Positions 42,687 through 53,885 of a stretch of 64,000 nt of DNA are shown here, piece after piece. The stretch is from Eleusine coracana subsp. coracana (Eukaryota; Streptophyta; Magnoliopsida; Poales; Poaceae): positions 13,298,501-13,362,500 of the forward strand of contig CM064417.1 in assembly GCA_032690845.1 (NCBI GenBank), written 5' to 3'. The first letter of the stretch is position 1. Each line of letters opens with the position of its first letter. A program made the position numbers and the translations under genes. Under the pieces are notes generated by a model. That model was not told where the DNA came from. It saw nothing but the letters and a program-made list of their open reading frames with translations, and ran no database searches.

Positions 42687-44195
42687 TACCCTTGTTCATG
42701 GATTTTCTCAATTCTCTTGTCCGACCACGTCTGGTCATATACGGATCAATTTTACACATTTACCAACTTGAGGAAAATACAAGTGTTCCCATATACGAGC
42801 TACGAGAAAAATCCTCGACGGGCCCGACTCGGTCCGCAACCACGTCGTTGGCTGATCAGACTTGGTCCACAACCAGCCCCATATGACCTCTGCCAATGCC
42901 TATATCTACGTGTCTGTTATATCATCCTTTATGCATGTAATAACTTATACCCACCCATACAAGCCATGACCTCTATGCAGGTAATAACTTATACCCACCC
43001 ATACAACCATATGACGGTACTAGTACATCATGAACTAATGTGTCACCAAATTTGTTGCTACCTTAGATCAATTTTATCCACCATCTACCAACCACCGAGG
43101 TGCCTCGCACCATCAATCCGACATAACACAATCCCATGCATCGACAAAAGTCTCAACCTTTCATAGGGGCCAATAATTCATGCAACAATTTACTTTATAT
43201 AAATCATGACAGAATATGAGCTTCAAAAGCATGATGTATAATAGGATCAAAATGCTTCAAAAGGTGGTACACAGCTTGCCTGGGCCTAATCCACGAAACC
43301 GCTTCGTCCGCCAGAGTCGCAACCGCAGTTGTTCCTGGGCACCATGGCTGAGTCTTGCGAGCAAACAAACACACATGCAAACATGACGACCATCAGATAG
43401 AAATCAAGCAACCAAGCATTGTAAGTGTGGTAGGGTGCGTTTCCTGCGGAGGTCTTGGGTTAGCTGCAGAATATGAGTTCCTCGCCGAACTACCAGCTCA
43501 TAGGGCACGACATAAAAATCTGGCAGGGTGCCCTTACGGAGAGATGAACTCCTCCGAGACCTTGCTCCTCTCCATTCACGATCACTTAGATGCTCAGAAT
43601 GTTGTGTCGTAGGGAGTTTTAATTAAGGGAGAGGCGGTGTTTGGAGCAGCCAATGCCAATCAAGACGGAAATTATCCTGAGAGCTGTTGCAAATCTTTTA
43701 GACTTCTGAAACCTGCATGCATTGATGCTCACGGAGATGAATTTGTACGTTGTGCAAATTCCCACTAATGCCAAGTTATAGCATGCACACAACATGCAGA
43801 GAGAGAGAGAATTATCATGCTAAGTGGCCGATAAATTGCCATGGTACGAACGAGAGTTACGAACAAGAGCCTTGTACAAAATGCTGGGAGCTACTGTTAT
43901 TGCTGAATTTTTGGTAATCTGAACTGGCACTCATGTCATGTTTCATTGCTTATCTTAGACGCTACAATGCGTTCCAATCTTCCATGGCGGTCATTTGAAA
44001 ATTGAAATGCATGCACGGTGACGGAGTAAATACAATAGTCAAGAAGATAGTGTGTGTGATCAGTAGTTTCAGAACAAATGAATATCCAAGCCAAGGGGGT
44101 GGTGAAGAGAGATTATTTTGTTCAATAAGAACTAGAGAAGCAATGGCAATACTTGGTTAGTCCGAGCAAGTGAGGAAGGGAGGTGCATTGCTGCA
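42687..44195. other. Unassigned stretch with a 44-bp tandem duplication
   Basis: Low-copy-looking sequence between the mariner and CACTA F. 42931-43006 holds a two-copy tandem repeat (unit 44 bp, core GTAATAACTTATACCCACCC). A weak frame at 43355-43612 contains FLAELPAHRARHKNL, faintly like a kinase. I do not call it. A short (GA)n lies near 43800. No gene is supported. Confidence 0.45.
42931..43006. repeat. 44-bp tandem duplication
   Basis: ATGCATGTAATAACTTATAC and following bases recur 44 bp later as ATGCAGGTAATAACTTATAC. Second copy partial. Confidence 0.85.
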
Positions 44196-45029
44196 CATTA
44201 CTAAAAAATGATTTTCAGCAACAAAAGAGATATTGGATTAGTGGTGCACATTTTATCGCCTGTTGCAAAACTGAGCCCGGGGCGGGGGAGGGGGGGGGGT
44301 GCCGTCACTAAGTGTTGAAGCTTAGTGGCGGACACCTTATCACCCGCCACTAATTAGTCTGGTGAAGATTAGTGGTGGGCCAGAATCAGGGCCCGCTACT
44401 AGCATTCGCCACCACCTATAAAAGAAGGGGTGTGGGGAGCGCAAACCCTATTCACTCTCCTTCCGCTCTCCTCATCCACCGCTAATTTTGCCACTCCCCT
44501 TTTGCCCCTTCTTCCACTGCACCCATTCCGGTGCTACCATGGCCCACCTGGGCCCATGCACACGTCGCCGATGGAGGAGGCCCGCGCAAAGCATCAGAAG
44601 GCCGGACCTCTGTCCTTTGCCGGGTGCTGGTTGTCGAGGCACCGTGATCACCGCCACGATGACGACATCGCGGGGACAGTAGCCGCCACACCAACGGTGG
44701 TGTTTGATGCCCTTCGCATCACGTCGCAGGCGCTCGATGACCTCCCGGACGGCTCTGAGCAGTTGGGGGCTGCCCTCCTCCTCACAAGCACGCTGGCGTA
44801 GAGTTGTATGTTTCGGCAACAGAGGCGGCGGAGGCAATGGTGAGGACAGCGGGCATTGCTAGGACAGTGATGGCGGCTTATGCCATGGTAGCTTAGGGTT
44901 ACGGTTTGGAAGTAGGGCCCAACACTTTTTGGTGTGGGCCCTTTTTAGGGTTGGGTGATGGTGCGGTAGTGCCCATCAGTATCACACCTTTTTATGTTGC
45001 TAACCACGTAATTACCGGCAGGCATGTAG

Positions 45030-45930
45030 TGATGAGTACATCACCCTTATGGATATACCCAGCACTCCGCCAACCAAAATGCAAGTTCCTGCGCGACAAC
45101 TGAATTTACGGGTGAGCTTGTTCCTAATGATTCCTTTATGTGATTTTGAGAATAGATTACTACCTAATGAATTAATTATTATTAGAAAGCATAGAGATGA
45201 TGATGAGATAGATGGGGAGGTGATTGGAGACGTGATGGGCCAGCAAGAACGTCCAAGCCAAGGTGGAGGCCCAATCAAAACCGACTTCGAGTCTGTCTCG
45301 GAGCCCAGGACCAGTCTGCACTAAAACGGATGCCCAGGACGCATACAGACTTGGATTTGGACGTTCTATATATGCCTGGAAAGATAACGAAAAGCCCTTT
45401 CCAACCCAACTGGTCCCATATCAAAATTAGTCTCGAGCCGTCAGCAATCGCCGAAACAGTTTGACTTCCAGAATCTGTCCTGATGCTGCGACACTATAAT
45501 CGGTCTTTGGGCCATGTATCAAGTTGAGCCCACTTAGGGCTGCATCCAGGGGGTCTTGCACGACCCTAGAGTCCTCATATACAGCCGCCGCCTCTTCATT
45601 AGGGTTTGGGTTTTGCTTAGATCAATTCTGTTCATAAACAGTTTCGCCGTTCATCGGTTTGTGAGACCCCAACTTCGAGAGTTTAATCATACATCTGCAA
45701 TTGTGTTGTATTCTTCATTGTTCTTGCTTGTGTTCTTGATTCACAGGCAGGGATTAGCCTTCTCGGCGAGGTCAATCGTCTTTGGACGGTTGATAACCAG
45801 AGGAGACGTCGTGCTGCAATTGCGGGGTTTAGAACGTGTTGTTCAGAAGCCGGATCGATTTGTGTGTCGCCTCCGACCAAATCAACTTACCAAGAACCTT
45901 TCAGAAGATCAGGAACCCTTGTTCACATCA
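45030..45930 (+). repeat. Gypsy 5' LTR
   Basis: TGATGAGTACATC ... GTTCACATCA, 901 bp. A TATA-like CTATATATG lies at 45366-45374. The 3' third includes TTAGGGTTTGGGTTTTGCTT. Confidence 0.96.
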
Positions 45931-45932
45931 AG

Positions 45933-45945
45933 TGGTAATCAGAGC
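45933..45945 (+). other. Gypsy primer-binding site
   Basis: TGGTAATCAGAGC, 2 bp after the LTR, complementary to the initiator tRNA-Met 3' end with little mismatch. Confidence 0.9.
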
Positions 45946-46973
45946 TTCAGGTACACCGTTAAGTTCGCCCTTATCCTTGTTATTTTGTTTAATCCTAGAG
46001 TCCAGAAAATTACCCTACAAAAATATTTGTTCGTCGTGTTTCCGCTGTCCTACACCCCCCTTGTACCTTGCAATTTTCAGTTTAGTTTGCTTCTCTGAAT
46101 TTTAGTTCCTACAAGGTCATTGTGTTGTTGGTCTAGTACTTGTTCTTTGGTCTTGTTTGAGTCGTGTGTGTCCTTGTTCATAGATAATCAAGAAAAAAAA
46201 AATCAGATTGTTGCACACATTGAGAGAATAGTACTGCTGGAATTATTTGCACTAAATATTTATTTAACATCGAGCCTTCTACTTTTTGTGTGCAAAAGAA
46301 ACTTTGAGTGTTTTCTGTTGCACGTTATTCCTTTAGACAAGAGATTGCTGCACGTTGTGGCATATGAGAATTGTTGGTTCAGTTCTACATGTACATCTAT
46401 TCCTTACGTAAAGAGTACAAAAAAGAAAGTTTAGGTTTTTTCTTTGTGCTATAAAGTTCGCAACTCTTGCTGTAGTTCTATGTCAAAAAAATAATGAAAG
46501 AAGTAAAAGGCAAAGAGGTGTTGAAAAAAAATAAGAAGAAAAAGCCGCACCTATAACAAAAGAAAAAAAACGAAAGGAGAAGAGAAAAAATTTCAGAATT
46601 GCTTGCAGCCTTTGTGTCCTTTGTTGAGCCATTTGCTTGCTTGCTTGAACTAGGTCCGAGACAAGTTTAGACCAGTGACATAGACTAGCTTGGGACTATT
46701 ATTCAGTTTTGCAACTTCTGAATTGAAATTTTGCTAATCCTTGCTACTATAAATTGCCTACCTAGCTCTATATATATCCTTCTGAATAGGCACTAAACTT
46801 TAGACCCTCGCAATCGTCGGATCACACTCTCCAAGGTATCCTCTGTTTTGCTATTAAGAATCTTGTAAAAACTCAGTTAGGTGCTGCCATTTGCTTGTTG
46901 AGAGTTTTCACCGTAATCAAACAGTAGTAATAGGAGAATATACTCTTGTGTGTTTTCTTGTTTTCTATTAACA
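45946..46973 (+). other. Gypsy 5' leader
   Basis: About 1.0 kb between the primer-binding site and the first long frame. It contains A-rich runs (46490-46590) and only short frames. Confidence 0.7.
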
Positions 46974-47630
46974 ATGACAGGTTACAACACTGATGGTGAT
47001 GAGTCAATGGTGTCAAATAAGGTTGATACAAGTGTTGTAGCACAACGAGTGCTTAGTTCTCAAATGGAGAAGGTAGAGCAAAATCAAATGAACAACTTGT
47101 TTCAGACTCACTTTATTGTGAAGGATCGACGTTGTCGTGTCATCATTGATGTAGAGAGTAGCCACAACATCGCAAGCTTGGAATTGGTTGAGAAGCTCGG
47201 CTTGACCACACTGCCACACCCATGTCCATACTACATCCAATGGGTAAATTCTTGTGGTAAGATGAAGGTAGATAAAACTGCACGCATTGAATTTTTTATT
47301 GGTTCTTATAAGGATAGTGCAGAATTTGATATAGTACCTATGCAAGCATGTCATTTGTTATTGGGTAAACCTTGGATTTGTACAAATAATGTTTTGCACA
47401 ATACCATTACTAATAGCTACTCATTTAAATACAATGGTAGAAGGTTTACCCTTACATCAATGACCACAACTGAAATTTTAGAAGAGGATCAACAACGATT
47501 TGAGAGAAGAAAGAATGAACCGTTTAGGATAGAATGGGCTGCTTTAAATGTCGTAACACTTTCATCAAAATCTGAATTGCTAGAGGATGAACATATTTCT
47601 TTGCCTCTTGTTACAACTAATATTTTTTAG
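46974..47630 (+). CDS. Gypsy ORF, gag-tail and protease-like part
   Basis: 218 codons from ATG 46974 (context AACAATGA; an in-frame ATG at 46950 is also possible). The N-terminal 50 residues have no zinc knuckle. From about residue 55, CRVIIDVESSHNIASLELVE then GKMKVDKTARIEFFIGSYKD, IVPMQACHLLLGKPW and NSYSFKYNGRRFTL follow the plan of gypsy aspartic proteases. Related elements read IIDGGS at the active site; here it is IIDVES, so catalysis is doubtful. The frame ends at TAG 47628-47630 and continues in the same frame as the next segment, so one stop separates them. Confidence 0.75.
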   Translation: MTGYNTDGDESMVSNKVDTSVVAQRVLSSQMEKVEQNQMNNLFQTHFIVKDRRCRVIIDVESSHNIASLELVEKLGLTTLPHPCPYYIQWVNSCGKMKVDKTARIEFFIGSYKDSAEFDIVPMQACHLLLGKPWICTNNVLHNTITNSYSFKYNGRRFTLTSMTTTEILEEDQQRFERRKNEPFRIEWAALNVVTLSSKSELLEDEHISLPLVTTNIF

Positions 47631-48461
47631 CATATACACAAAAAAGATGATAGTGGGAACGATAAAGAACAGGTTGTTGCTTCAGGTAAGAGGTTTCTTG
47701 ATATGATGGATTGTTCCAATAGTCTTGCTATATCGGAACCTTATGATCATGTTCCTATGTCACAAATTGATTTACCTAGTGGTCCGTGTGATAAAGAGGA
47801 GTTGTGTGTCAATGCTTCATTTATATCTTTGCCACAACAAATGAATGAGCTTGATGCTTTTGCTTATGATTCACCCACTAGTGCTGAAATTAAACGTTTG
47901 ATTTTAGTTACATGTCAAAAGGATGAGCAAAAATTGTCTTCTTCTCTAAATACTTTAGGTTATATTGAATTTGATATTCTTTGTAATCTAAGTACTTTAG
48001 AGAAGCAAATGTTTTCTCAAACTAAGTTGTCTTTATTGATAAGAAACATTTTTTATGCTATTGGCAAGTATGATCATAGAGGTGTATTTATGGTACATAG
48101 AGTTTATGTTTGTTCAAATCTGAAACATCCTTTTGGTTTGCAACTAAATGACCAACTAGAAAACTTTAATATCAACTACCATGTCATGTCATCTTTTTCT
48201 AGTATTTCTAAGATCACACATTGTCTACCTTGTGATAAGAGTGAGAATGATGCTCATATTGCTGACCAAGTTTTCAAAGGGATTATTAATTTGCACGGAA
48301 TGCCTTCTACTGTAGATTCTCATTATGATGACAAATTTCATAATGCATATAAATATGAGTTGCATCCCAAGTTTGGGAATAGTTCCACAATTAATATTTC
48401 AGATTTGAGACCATACATGGGAGAAAGAGATGAGCTCGAGTCGAGGACGACTCTAATTTAA
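47631..48461 (+). CDS. Gypsy ORF, unknown middle plus integrase and C-terminal remnant
   Basis: Same frame as the preceding segment, open for about 277 codons, with the first ATG at 47703. The middle (about 47720-48170) has no recognised domain; it may be linker or derived from deleted pol. SSISKITHCLPCDKSENDAH and GIINLHGMPSTVDSHYDDKF (about 48195-48330) match the part of a gypsy integrase around the second Asp. The next residues jump to YELHPKFGNSSTINISDLRP with YMGERDELES, the polyprotein tail next to the polypurine tract. The core between them is deleted without breaking the frame. Confidence 0.75.
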   Translation, partial: HIHKKDDSGNDKEQVVASGKRFLDMMDCSNSLAISEPYDHVPMSQIDLPSGPCDKEELCVNASFISLPQQMNELDAFAYDSPTSAEIKRLILVTCQKDEQKLSSSLNTLGYIEFDILCNLSTLEKQMFSQTKLSLLIRNIFYAIGKYDHRGVFMVHRVYVCSNLKHPFGLQLNDQLENFNINYHVMSSFSSISKITHCLPCDKSENDAHIADQVFKGIINLHGMPSTVDSHYDDKFHNAYKYELHPKFGNSSTINISDLRPYMGERDELESRTTLI

Positions 48462-48472
48462 AAGGGGGAGAA
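48460..48472 (+). other. Gypsy polypurine tract
   Basis: AAAAGGGGGAGAA immediately before the 3' LTR. Confidence 0.92.
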
Positions 48473-49373
48473 TGATGAGGACATCATCCTTATGGATACA
48501 CCCAGCACTCCGCCAACCAAAATGCAAGTTCATGCGCGACAACTGAATTTACGGGTGAGCTTGTTCCTAATGATTCCTTTATGTGATTTTGAGAATAGAT
48601 TGCTACCTAATGAATTAATTGTTGTTAGAACTCATGGAGATGATGATGAGATAGCTGGGGAGGTGATTGGAGACGTGATGGGCCAGCAAGGACGTCCAAG
48701 CCAAGGTGGAGGCCCAATCAAAATCGACTTCGAGTCTGTCTTGGAGCCTAGGACCAGTCTGCACTAAAACGGATGCCCAGGACGCATACAGACTTGGATT
48801 TGGACGTTCTATATATGCCTGGAAAGATAACGAAAAGTCCTTTCCAACCCAACTGGTCCCATATAAAAATTCATCTCGAGCCGTCGGCAATCGCCGAAAC
48901 AATTCAACTTCCGGAATCTGTCCTGGTGCTGCGACACCGTAATCGGTCTTTGGGCCATGTATCAAGTTGAGCCCACTTAGGGCTGCGTCCAGGGGGTCTT
49001 GCACAACCCTAGAGTCTTTATATACAGCCGCTGCCTCTTCATTAGGGTTTGGGTTTTGCTTAGATCAATTCTGTTTATAAACAGTTTCGCCGTTCATCGG
49101 TTTGTGAGACCCCAACTTCGAGAGTTTAATCATACATCTGCAATTATGTTGCATTCTTCGTTGTTCTTGCTTATGTTCTTCATTCGCAGGCAGGGATTAG
49201 CCTTCTCGGCGAGGTCAATCGTCTTTGGACGGTTGATAACCAGAGGAGACGTCGTGCTGCGATTGCAGGGTTTAGAACGTGCTGTTCGGAAGCCGGATCG
49301 ATTTGTGTGTCGCCTCCGACCAAATCAACTTACCAAGAACCTTTCGGAAGATCGGGAACCCTTGTTCACATCA
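48473..49373 (+). repeat. Gypsy 3' LTR
   Basis: 901 bp, same length as the 5' copy with scattered substitutions (for example GAGGACATC against GAGTACATC at the start). Ends GTTCACATCA. Confidence 0.96.
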
Positions 49374-49483
49374 TGTAGCCCATCGAAAAATTATAAAAAT
49401 TAGTAACGATTATCTGTGGTAGACCCCACGTCCGCCACAAAGGCCACTTAGGACCTGTTACTCAGAGTGATTATTTTAGTAGT

Positions 49484-50767
49484 TGTGGGAGCCATGTTGA
49501 TATGTGTCATGGTTTGATATTGTGATGAGTAATTGACATTTGAGTTGGTTTGGAGTTTGAGTTGAAATGTGAGTTTTTGAGGATTGCATTTGCATGTTTC
49601 TGTATGACTATGCAAGATTACAATTATCACTAATCGGTATTACTGATGTGATTCAGAGATGTTGAAGTGGAATGGAATGTGTTTTCTTGTCTCATGATGT
49701 GTAGGTTGGTGGAGTCAACTTGGCGGTTAATGGTGGGAGGATCGGGCACAAGCGGGGGCTTTGGGCCGGACGATCGAGAGGCCGGGTGAGGTCAAGGGTG
49801 ATCTACACCATACACAGGAGAGGACAAGAAGCACAAGGCGGTTTCATGGTTGAGCCTCAAAACTGTGGTGTTGATCAAGATGACAGGGTTGACCAAGTCA
49901 AAGGCAATCAGGTGTTGGTGCAAGTGTAAAGGCTGTCCAATGGACTGGAAGCGAGAGAGACTTGCCTACAAGAAAGATCATGGGACGAGGTGACACGCAT
50001 CATGATCAAGAAGTCTTATTTCAGTGGAAGCAAGCGGGAAGTCACGCTCTGAGAAGCATGCAAGACGGTTTCGTGGTTTGGACTCAAAACCGGCGGTGGT
50101 GAACGATGACGCGTGTGGTACCGTCGTGTAGCTCGCGAGGAGCGGAAGACATGGTGTGAAGGTCCTGATGGTGTTCGGGCAATGGAAAATGAGTTGGACG
50201 GAAATACCCTTATGGAAGGGTAAGTGTATTGTAGTGTGAGGGACATTTTTGGAAAGTGAAAATGTCCAAGAGGATACGTTGAGGGGGCTGGTTGGCTACC
50301 CTCCTTGATGTGGTGGAGTGAGGTTTTTGGGTGGCTCAATTGTGGGAGAGAGCTAGGGTTAGAAGGAGAGAAGAGTGACTCTTTATTCTTGAGCTTTTTA
50401 TCATCCTAGACTTTGATGTGCTATGGAATGGCTTGAAAACATACATTCTTGAGCAAGAAAATATCCAATTCATGCGAAGCTTCTTCCTATCATTCTCCGT
50501 CATGAATTTTTTCCTTTTCCTATTTTCTGAGGTATTTTTGGTTGAACTTTTTATCTCTTATTTGGCTGCATTTTGGGTTGGATTTTCTTGGGGATATTGG
50601 TGCTCGGACACATGAGAAGTAATCTTGGTCAGGGATTAAATCAGGCCCTATTTAGGACAACTTCTCCCCACCTCGCTTCTGTCCAAAGTCAGTTTCCTAA
50701 AAAATTAGTTTCTGGTGGAATCACGTCTAGAAGAAGCATTCTGTTTGGCTCCTCCATGGAAATCATG
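49484..50767 (+). mobile_element. Sirevirus-type LTR, truncated, plus orientation
   Basis: Starts TGTGGGAGCCATGTTGATAT and follows the solo LTR (31773-33367) and the Copia-4 LTR in reverse complement: GTGATGAGTAATTGACATT, TCTCATGATGTGTAGGT, GGTCAAGGGTGATC and GACGAGGTGACACGC can all be matched in order. It is more diverged than the other two. The right part is cut by Copia-3 at 50768; the remainder must lie beyond the window or be lost. Whether it is a solo LTR or the 5' LTR of a full element cannot be told. The frames at 50418-50615 are not genes. Confidence 0.8.
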
Positions 50768-52672
50768 TGAAAGGACCGAGTGACCGAGAGGGGGGGGGGT
50801 GAATCTAGAACTCGCTATATGTACCAAAATCACCAATTCCTAAAATCGACCACTCAAAACAACTCCTACACAATCCTAGTGGTGATCACACTAGCAAGAT
50901 AATAAACCTATGAAAGGAACAACAACCTAAGCATACTAGTGGATTACACAAAGGCAAAGCAACTCCTATGCAAGCTAGTCACCAAAGTTACGCGGAGGCA
51001 CACAACTAGCTAGCAAGGAGTCCTACTCATGCAAAGCTACTAGATCAACAAGCACATGGAAAGCAGATAAGCATGAGTAGCACAATACATACTAGGATGA
51101 TCAAGACGAAGCAACTCCTATACATGCTAGTGATCAAGTATGAAGGCTAAGCACTACTAGCAAGTAAAGAAGCCTATTCATGCAAATCTATAAGGTAGTC
51201 AACTAGAGCAAGGTAAGCACACAAGCATGAATAGCACGGTATGTAAATGCGGAAAGTAAAGCATCATAGTAAGGAGTAGAGTAAGAGATGGGTCATGATT
51301 TTTTTCCCGAGGTCTTGAAAGGATGGCACCTTCCCCTACTCCTCGTTGGACCACTCCCGCCAGAGTACCGGTCCCTCCTGCCACCAATGGGGAGTTCACG
51401 CACATGAACCCTCACATAGTTGTGTCACCGTTGCCACCAAGGCATAAGCTCGCCTCCCTCGAGAACTTGTCGGATACCCCGAGCCGACACGGGCACTCAC
51501 TAATGATGCCCCTTTCACCTGCGGGCTCAAACCATGTACAAACGTGTGATGACCTTCACAACCGATCACGATAGGCTCGATCACCGACACCTAACCGGTT
51601 TAGGTCTCACCATAGACCAAGAGTAACAGCCTAGATCACACCCTAGCCTTAGATGTGCATGAATGCTCAAGTTACTCTCACTAGCACTCTCAAGATATGC
51701 AATATCTCCTCCTAGTGCTCTTCTCATTTCCTCTTGGCTCTAACCAAATGCTCCAAGCAATTCCACTCGCCAAGAGTGGTCTCCAAGACCCCAACAACAA
51801 AGTTATATAGGCTTCCAACCTCCAACTAGTCGTTGCTCCACGAAATCATCTCTCTGGACACCATTGATCGGATTGTCTGGTCATTGCCAGACTGGACTGT
51901 CCGGTCTCTCTGAAACGGCTCCCAGAGCCGTTGGATGCACTATCCAGATGATCTCTTTGTACTGAATGGACCGTCCGGTCAGCTGACCGGACCGTCCGAT
52001 CCAGTCAAACTTTCTCTCTCCAGGTCAGAAACATTTCCAACGCTCGCTTCCTCGCTGCCCAGAGTCACCTTATACAGATCGGACCATCCGGTCTCTACAG
52101 ACTTCAACTCTGGCAGTTTCCTCACTGAGTCTTCTCGCTGGATTTCCTGTTTGTCTAGTGACCGTACAGTCCGGTCTCCACTGACCCCTCTATCCGATCA
52201 CTACGTCTAGAAGTTGAAACTTCTCGTCCTCGCTTGACTTCGTTTCTCGGCTTCTCTAAATAGCTCCTTGGCTTCTTCACTGTCACCTAGTGCCTGTGAT
52301 TTCCCTGAGCATCAATGCACATCACCGACTAGACATGACCTAAGAGAAATGACCTAGCCCCCCTTGATAGTCCTGATTTTCCTATGGACTCATAGCCCTA
52401 ACAACTAGACAAGTGTTCCAAACACTTGATCCATACCTTATCCTTAGCTTTGATCCATCTCTATCAATCCTTGGACTCCATCAAGCTCATCAAGCCTCCA
52501 TGCTTGTGGTCACTGTCATCAATCGCCAAGGCCGCCGTCTATAATTATCATAGAGTAGAAAAGGTTTTCTACACAAACAACACTTGTGTAGATATTAGTC
52601 ACATTTCACGTTTGTCATTCATCACCAAAACATTCATACCTCGGAATGACCTCAATGGTCATGATCCTTACA
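50768..52672 (-). repeat. Copia-3 3' LTR with palindrome cluster
   Basis: About 1,905 bp, TGAAAGGACCGAG to ATCCTTACA on the plus strand. Read on the minus strand, a TATA-like box (CCTATATAAC, complement of about 51803-51812) lies downstream of a cluster of GTCCGGTC-type palindromes (51865-52195). The run of ten G at 50790-50799 is typical of this LTR end. Frames such as 51323-51574 and 51935-52210 are not genes. Confidence 0.9.
51865..52195. promoter_or_regulatory. Cluster of CCGGAC/GTCCGG palindromes in a Sirevirus LTR
   Basis: Repeated variants such as GGACTGTCCGGTC (about 51893), GACCGTCCGGTCAGCTGACC (from about 51968), GGACCATCCGGTC and CAGTCCGGTC. Palindromes of the CACCGGACTGTCCGGTG kind are described from Sirevirus LTRs and may serve transcription. 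Here they lie upstream of the TATA-like box in LTR orientation. Confidence 0.7.
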
Positions 52673-52695
52673 TTCTCCCCCTTTTTGGTGATGGA
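52673..52695 (-). other. Copia-3 polypurine tract
   Basis: On the minus strand, CACCAAAAAGGGGGAGAA ends directly at the LTR, matching the Sirevirus consensus in style. Further AGGGGGAG-like copies occur upstream (complements of 53164, 53260 and 53520). Confidence 0.88.
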
Positions 52696-53885
52696 TGACA
52701 ACCACTACTTATGATGATCCAAAACGGGCGAGCAACAAGGAACCAAAGAAAAAGAGTGGATTGAAAAGATTACCTTGGTCCTTACCTTGCAAGTAGTCTG
52801 TCCCTTGGAATTTTCTAGGTGTTGAGGGAGAACTACCCGAATACGTAGCGCACTAGATATTGAGCTCGAGTTGAATTTTGCACCCGTCATGGTGTCGTGG
52901 TAGTTGATCTTGTTGACATAGAAAGGCACCATAGACGTAGATGTTCATGTTGGTGTAGATGTTCATTGTTGTTCTTCTCCCCGTAGATGTTCATCTTGAT
53001 ATGATCTTTATGTGTGCTCCAAGTGAACATGCACCATTTCCTTGATCATCTCCAATTGATCTTCATGTTCTCCTCTTTGTCACCTCATATCTTCTTTGTA
53101 TCTTCATGTTCTTCTCTTTCTTCTTCTCCCCTACTATACTTGGCTTTTGCGTCTTCATGTCCTTCTCCCCCTTTGTCACTTATCACCAAAAACTACAAAC
53201 CAAAGGCAAAAGCATAAGACAGCCACCAAGCAAATAATAAATGGCAAGAGTTAGGAAAACTCCCCCTTTCATGGTGCTCCTTTTTGGTCATGATGATGTT
53301 CCACCAAAGCTCCTCTTACACACATGACTCAACAAAATACCTTCTTAAATATGCAAGGGTTAGTCATTTGTATGATGGGAATGTATGAGCCACTTGTCTT
53401 TGAGCCACGCGAGTAGATTTAACATCGGAGCTCGTTTGAATGTGACTCAATGGGCATGAAGCACAAAGATCACTATGTGATCATCTACAGGGTCATATAC
53501 TTACATTGTAAATAAGCAACTCCCCCTAGAAACATGCTCGGGAGCATGTAAGGTATCACGATGCAAGAGTGCATGAATGCAAAGAATGCAAGTGCAACAA
53601 GTATACAAATGCATGATGCGACGCTAAAGGAAAGAGAGAAAAGCTACAAACCAAAGTGCCAACGACGAGTTGTTCCCTTCTCGAGCTTACTCATAATGGA
53701 CCATTCTTCAAAGCCTTGGGCATCCCATGAACCACCTTCCCAAGCTTAACCCATGTTCATTGCTATCTCAAGGAGGTCCGAAGTTGACCTACAAGCAAAG
53801 AGAAACAAGCACAAAATAAAGGCACAAACAACAAACAAAACAAACAAGGCTATACATACGTACAAATGACAAGCTTTAGGGTTAC
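52696..53885 (-). other. Copia-3 non-coding region with extra polypurine-like tracts
   Basis: Between RNase H and LTR. It holds CTCCCC(C)-type tracts at about 52977, 53126, 53165, 53260 and 53520 (polypurine on the coding strand) and no gene. Confidence 0.7.

Larger units (their letters stand above)
45030..49373 (+). mobile_element. Non-autonomous Ty3/gypsy retrotransposon
   Basis: Two 901-bp LTRs (45030-45930 and 48473-49373) and a perfect 5-bp target duplication TGTAG (45025-45029 and 49374-49378). The primer-binding site TGGTAATCAGAGC (45933-45945) and the polypurine tract AAAAGGGGGAGAA (48460-48472) are both present. The 2.5-kb interior encodes protease- and integrase-like remnants and the gypsy C-terminal tail, but no reverse transcriptase or RNase H, so it needs another element's enzymes. 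The LTRs differ by a few percent (judged by eye), implying a fairly recent insertion. It lies inside CACTA F. Confidence 0.96.
44196..49483. mobile_element. CACTA element F, split by a gypsy element
   Basis: Left end CATTACTAAAAAATGATTTTC. The right end (ACTCAGAGTGATTATTTTAGT) is its degenerate inverted form, ending where an LTR begins at 49484. Subterminal TTAGTGGCGG/ATTAGTGGTGG motifs lie at 44225-44410. A gypsy element occupies 45030-49373, so CACTA F itself is only about 0.95 kb and non-autonomous. The plus-strand frame 44430-44801 is GC-rich, without a domain. No target duplication could be confirmed because the right edge is cut. Confidence 0.6.

Noticed and set aside
43355..43612. Kinase-like phrase FLAELPAHRARHKNL
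   Set aside because: Only a few residues fit subdomains III-IV; no glycine loop, no catalytic loop and no second exon. Too weak to call, and its order relative to the exon at 35439 does not make one gene.
44430..44837. Overlapping GC-rich frames of about 120 codons on both strands
   Set aside because: No domain, and both strands are open equally; internal filler of CACTA F.
45030..49373. Considered as two independent segmental duplicates
   Set aside because: Identical 901-bp length, tRNA-Met primer site, polypurine tract and TGTAG duplication identify LTRs of one element.
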